DNA of 64,000 nucleotides, taken from the NCBI GenBank assembly GCA_965261015.1, contig CBDHCC010000001.1, positions 1,178,001 through 1,242,000 of the forward strand, given 5' to 3'. A program made the position numbers and the translations under genes. The stretch is from CBDHCC01 sp965261015 (GTDB lineage: Bacteria > Pseudomonadota > Alphaproteobacteria > Sphingomonadales > Sphingomonadaceae). The notes under the pieces are model-generated. The model was not told where the DNA came from. It did no database searches and worked only from the letters and a program-made list of their open reading frames with translations. Below, piece after piece: positions 60,034 through 64,000 of the stretch (the stretch's first letter is position 1; the number at the start of each line of letters is the position of its first letter).

Positions 60034-63000
60034 ATGCCGCTCTTCAACGCCCGGGTGCTCGACGACGCGCTCGTCGCCCATGACCGACCCCCAACCGCCG
60101 ACGAGCGGGCGCGCGCCGCCGAGTGGGCGAGCCGTGCGCGCGAGAAGTTCGGCGGCCAGGATGAAAGCCAGCTGGAGGGCGACTTCGCCGCACGGCTGAT
60201 GCACGACGTGCTGGGCTACCGCACGCACACTCCGAACGCGCCGGCCACCATGCGCGCCAAGCCGCCGGTCGCGCGCGGCATCCCTGACTTGGCACTGGGC
60301 GCCTTCTCCGCCGAAATCAGCACCATCCTGGCGCCCGTCGAGCTGAAGGGGCCGCGCGTGCGGCTGGACGCGCTGGGCGGGCATCGGGCGCGCACGCCGG
60401 TGCAGCAGGCGTGGGACTACGCCAACGACGCGCAGGGCGCGCGCTGGGTGCTGGTGTGCAACATGGTGGAGCTGCGCCTCTACGCGGTCGGTCACGGGCG
60501 CGAGGACTACCACCGCTTCGACCTCACCCGGCTGGACGAGGCGGACGAGCTCGCTGCCTTGCAACTCCTCCTCCATGCCGACCGGCTGCTGGGCGGGGCG
60601 ACGGCCGCACTGCTGGAGCGCAGCGCCAGCGCCGACAAGGACATCACCGACCAGCTCTACGCCACCTACCGCTCCATCCGCGACGAGCTCCTGCAGTTCG
60701 TGGCCGACCAGCGGCCGGCGATCGAGGCGGAGGCGCGCGTCGCCTTGGTGCAGAAGCTGGTCGACCGGATCATCTTCATCGCATTCGCCGAGGACACGGT
60801 GCTGATCCCCGATGACAGCCTGGTGCGCGCCATCGACTTCCGCGATCCCTACGCGCCGCAGCCCCGCTGGGCGAAGCTGGCCCAACTCTTTGCGGCGGTC
60901 GACAAGGGGTCCGATGAGCTGGGCGTGCCGCCTTACAACGGCGGACTGTTCGCGCCCGATCCGGTGCTGGACGGCCTGGACCTGCCCGACGCGCTGACGG
61001 AGCGGTTCAAGGAGATCGCCGCCTTCGACTTCGCCAGCGAGGTGTCCGTCACCATCCTGGGCCACATCTTCGAGCAATCCATCAGCGACATCGAGGCGCT
61101 GCTGGCAGAGGCGCGGGGCGAGCCGCCGCCGACCACCGGCAAGCGCAAGCGCGACGGGGTGGTCTACACGCCGCCCTTCGTCACCCGCTTCATCGTCGAC
61201 CGCACGGTGGGTGCCACACTGAGGGAGGTGCACGCCGGCCTGCTGCCGGACTTCTCCCACGGCACGGACGCCGACGGGGCGGAGCGGTGGCGCGACAGGC
61301 AAGCGGAAGGTCGCTTCTGGCGCGCCTACCTTACAAGGCTGACGGCGCTGAAGGTCCTGGACCCCGCCTGCGGCTTGGGCGCGTTCCTGATCGCCGCCTT
61401 CGACCAGCTGGAGGCGGAGCAGCGCCGCGTGCGCGAGCGGCTGAGCGAGTTGTAGGGCGGCATTCTGGTTGGTGCGGACGAGAGTGCCGACCTGGAGATC
61501 GCCACCCGCTCGCTGTTCGGCGTGGACGTGAACACCGAGTCCGTTGAGATCACCAAGCTGGCCTTGTGGCTCAAGACCGCCAAGACCGGACGGCCGCTGG
61601 AGCGGCTGTCCGCCAACATCCGGGTCGGCAACAGCCTGATCGAGGACTCCGACGTTCACCGCCGCGCCTTTGTGTGGCGGGACGCCTTCGGTCTCATCCT
61701 GGCCAATGGCGGCTTCGACGTGGTGATCGGCAACCCGCCCTATGTCCGCATGGAGTTGCTGAAGCCCATCAAGCCTTACCTGCAGGCGCGCTACGAGGTC
61801 GTGTCCGACCGCGCCGACCTCTACGCCTATTTTTTCGAGCTGGGCGTGCGCGTGCTGCGGCCGGGCGGGCGGCTGGGCTATATCAGCTCCTCCACCTTCT
61901 TCCGCACCGGGTCGGGCGCGCCGTTGCGCGATTATCTGGCGCGTGAGACGGCGGTGGAGGCGGTGGTCGACTTCGGCGACCGGCAGCTGTTCGAGGGGGT
62001 GACGACCTACCCGGCCGTGCTGATCGTGCGGAAGGGCGCGGAGGCGGGCGGCACGCTGAACTTCTGGAACGCCGACACCATCCCGAACGACCTGGAGCTG
62101 GCCTTCGCCGACGGCGCACAGCCGATGCCGCGCACGCGGCTGACGCGGGCCACTTGGCGCTTCGAGGCCGAGGCGCTGGCCCGCATCCGCGACAAGATGG
62201 CGGCCGGGCGGCGCACGCTGGCCGAGGTCCACGGCGCACCGCTCTACGGCATCAAGACTGGGCTGAACGACGCCTTCGTGCTCGACCGCGCCACCCGCGA
62301 TGCCATCGTGGCGGCGGACCCCGGCTCGGCGGCGCTGCTGAAGCCGTTCCTGGTCGGCGAGAACCTGAAACGCTGGCACGTGGAGGGGGACGACTTGTGG
62401 CTGATCTACACCCCCAAGGGCGCGATCGACATCGAGGCCCACCCCGGCGTGCGCGACCACCTAGCCCCCTTCCGCGAACGGCTGGAGAAGCGCGCGACCA
62501 AGCAGGGCTGGTGGGAGCTGCAGCAGGCGCAGGCGGCGTATGCTAGGCACATGGATCAGCCCAAGTTGGTCTGGCCACACTTCCAGAACGGCGCGTCCTT
62601 CTCAGTCGAGACGCAGGCGGCTTACCTCAACAACAAATGCTTCTTCATGGCCGCACCAAACCATGCGCTGTGCGGCGTCCTGAACTCGGCGGCGGCATGG
62701 TTCCAGCTGACCGCGCTCGCGCGCATGAAGCGCGGTGGGTACCTGGAAGCGGAGGCGCAGTATGTCGGCGCGCTCCACCTTCCGGAGCTGGGCACGGCGG
62801 GGGCCGAGTTGAAACGGCTAGCTTGTACCGCCGCGCAGGCCTCCGCCGACCTCCACGCGCTGTCGCAGGCCACGCTCCACCGCCTGGACGACCTCGCTCC
62901 CGCGCTGTCCGCCACCGCCGCCTTCCGCCGCTGGCCGGACCTCTCCTTCGCCGACCTGCGCGCGCTGATCGCCAGGCGCTTCCGCGTCCAGATCACCGTC

Positions 63001-63162
63001 GCCGAGCGCGACGAGTGGGACCGCTGGTTCACCGCACGGCGCGCCGAAGCCGTCGCCCTCACCGCCACGATCACGGAGGCGGAGGCGGAGATCGACGATC
63101 GTGTGTTCAGGCTGTTCGACCTCGATGCGGACGAGCGGCGGGCGGTGATCGAGGCTGGCTGA
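60034..63162 (+). pseudogene. Fused type II (Eco57I-like) restriction-modification gene broken by an in-frame amber codon
   Basis: One reading frame of 1043 codons is interrupted by TAG at 61453-61455 (codon 474); the frame is otherwise continuous and homologous on both sides. The N-terminal nuclease domain has GIPDLALG (Asp85) and PVELKGP (Glu103, Lys105). Methyltransferase motif I, DPACGLGAFL, lies at 443-452, 21 codons before the stop. FGVDVNTESVEITKLALWLKTA and motif IV IGNPPYV (near 567) follow after it, with a helical specificity region to residue 1042. The stop separates AdoMet binding from catalysis, so both activities should be lost unless it is read through or is a sequence error. 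Confidence 0.88.
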
Positions 63163-63184
63163 GAGCCGTTCCCACGGCCACCGA

Positions 63185-63904
63185 TCACCCCTCCACAATC
63201 TCGAACACCCGCCCGCTGTCCCGCTCCCGGTAGAAGTCCACTTGGTTGCCGTTCCAATGATAGTCGAGGTGCCGTCCCTGCGCGGGATCGGAGGCGCAGT
63301 CCGGATAGAACAGCCCTACGCACTCGCCGCCCGCGTGCCGCACGCTCGGCCAGGCGAGCCCGTCCGATCCGCCGCGCCGTAGCTCGGCTCCGAGCGCCTG
63401 CGCCGCCGAATAGTCATTCGCGTCGAGCTCCGCCGCGCCCGCGAACCGCTCCTGCCGCAGGTCGTGCAGCCGCGCGTCGACGTCGAGCACCACCTCCCTG
63501 AACTGCGACGTCCAGCCCGGCTCTTCGCACGTCCGCCGCATGAAGCGGGCATGGTGATGGACCGTCTCCAGCAGCGCCGTCTCGAACGCCTTGGCGACAT
63601 AGAGCACGCCATAACTCCCTTCGGAGAAGCGGCTAGGTCGGTCTGGGCTCACGTGCGTGAACGGTGTCATCAGATAGCTCGCACCCGGTCCGCCCACCCG
63701 CCGCTCGGGCGGCACGAGGTCGAGCGCACCGACCGTCGCCATCAGGCGCGGATTGGTCTTCTGCTCGGCCGAGAGGAGCAGCGGCCAGTCGGCGGGATCG
63801 GCAATGTCTTCGAACAGGTCGATCGGCGGGTGGAGAGACCGGATGATCCGCACCGCTCGGCTCCAGCGGAAGTGAGTGACCGGCACCTCGCCGGGCGCGA
63901 TCAC
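63185..63904 (-). CDS. RES-domain toxin (NAD+ phosphorylase/glycohydrolase family)
   Basis: Toxin of a type II toxin-antitoxin pair; RES toxins deplete NAD+. The 239-residue protein has FRWSRAVRIIRSLHPP, the substrate-site RFSEGSYGVLYVAKAFETALLETVHH (Arg/Glu-like residues), YSAAQALGAELRRGGSDGLAWPSVRHAGGECVGLF and the ending YHWNGNQVDFYRERDSGRVFEI. The GTG start overlaps the antitoxin stop (GTGA), so the antitoxin is upstream and translationally coupled. It is near the right edge of the window and belongs to the same island. Confidence 0.9.
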   Translation of the reverse strand: MIAPGEVPVTHFRWSRAVRIIRSLHPPIDLFEDIADPADWPLLLSAEQKTNPRLMATVGALDLVPPERRVGGPGASYLMTPFTHVSPDRPSRFSEGSYGVLYVAKAFETALLETVHHHARFMRRTCEEPGWTSQFREVVLDVDARLHDLRQERFAGAAELDANDYSAAQALGAELRRGGSDGLAWPSVRHAGGECVGLFYPDCASDPAQGRHLDYHWNGNQVDFYRERDSGRVFEIVEG

Positions 63905-64000
63905 CAGCCGCCGCGCTCCGCGTCCAAGTAGCGCCGCACGCGCATGAGGTCGGTGAGCTCGCCGCCGAGCATGACGTCGAGCGCGGAGAGGCCGCCGAAC
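63901..64000 (-). CDS. Xre/MbcA/ParS-type antitoxin, C-terminal part (truncated by window edge)
   Basis: The visible 32 residues end with FGGLSALDVMLGGELTDLM followed by RVRRYLDAERGGW. This matches the C-terminal toxin-binding region (DUF2384) of antitoxins that pair with RES toxins. The N-terminal helix-turn-helix lies beyond position 64,000. It overlaps the toxin start by four bases. Confidence 0.8.
   Translation of the reverse strand, partial: FGGLSALDVMLGGELTDLMRVRRYLDAERGGW

Noticed and set aside
61522..63162. A separate methyltransferase gene beginning at a GTG at 61522
   Set aside because: It is in the same frame as the upstream half and would start in the middle of a conserved block (FGVDVN), lacking motif I. 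A broken single gene explains it better.
44433..64000. CRISPR array or cas genes in the defence island
   Set aside because: I saw no regularly spaced direct repeats of 24-40 bases and no Cas-like proteins. The CHAT protein is not accompanied by a Cas7-11-type effector, so it is not a type III-E system.

Overview
The window is high-GC bacterial DNA from an alphaproteobacterium, most likely a sphingomonad. The evidence is the tpiA-secG-pyrG order, a spermidine route through carboxyspermidine, DksA with the single-cysteine alphaproteobacterial signature, an ETF-ubiquinone oxidoreductase, and frequent GTG starts coupled to the preceding stop codon. No taxonomic marker such as 16S rRNA is present, so genus is inference.

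Positions 1 to about 44,240 are ordinary chromosome. In order they hold: the tpiA 3' end, secG and pyrG; a LolCD lipoprotein-export pair; dnaE; an acyl-CoA synthetase; a radical SAM protein; a minus-strand pair of a degenerate uracil-DNA-glycosylase-like gene and a soluble lytic transglycosylase; ETF-QO; and a tightly overlapping plus-strand run (ispE, N-formylglutamate amidohydrolase, a small lipoprotein, NAD(P)HX repair enzyme, rRNA methyltransferase). A minus-strand polyamine cluster follows (carboxyspermidine dehydrogenase, carboxyspermidine decarboxylase, ornithine decarboxylase, MAPEG protein). Next come threonine dehydratase, a cysteine desulfurase with a [2Fe-2S] ferredoxin, the SRP RNA gene, fabG-acpP-fabF-mltG, rimO, a leucyl aminopeptidase, argC, the coupled serS-surE-M23 peptidase-potassium channel operon, a Ser/Gly-rich surface-type protein, dksA, PilZ and two DUF465 genes, a nitronate monooxygenase and a YghU-type glutathione transferase.

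From 44,239 to the right edge lies an integrated element of more than 19.7 kb. Its left junction is a 45-nt copy of the 3' end of tRNA-Lys(CTT), next to a tyrosine integrase. A plasmid/ICE-like maintenance module follows (ArdC, a large ParB, DUF6878, DUF6915, a Toprim protein, a DUF2493 SLOG protein). ArdC and ParB are preceded by near-identical hairpin leaders.

The distal part is a defence island. It carries a 736-residue CHAT (caspase-like) protease gene divergent from a three-gene operon: a restriction-endonuclease-fold protein, a small middle component and a Rad50-like ATPase with a zinc hook. This layout matches the predicted ABC three-component (ABC-3C) conflict systems. Beyond it are an HNH nuclease, a fused restriction-modification gene broken by an in-frame amber codon, and a RES/Xre toxin-antitoxin pair running off the window. 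The CHAT plus ABC-3C neighbourhood is the best candidate for a poorly described system. The right boundary of the element is not in the window.
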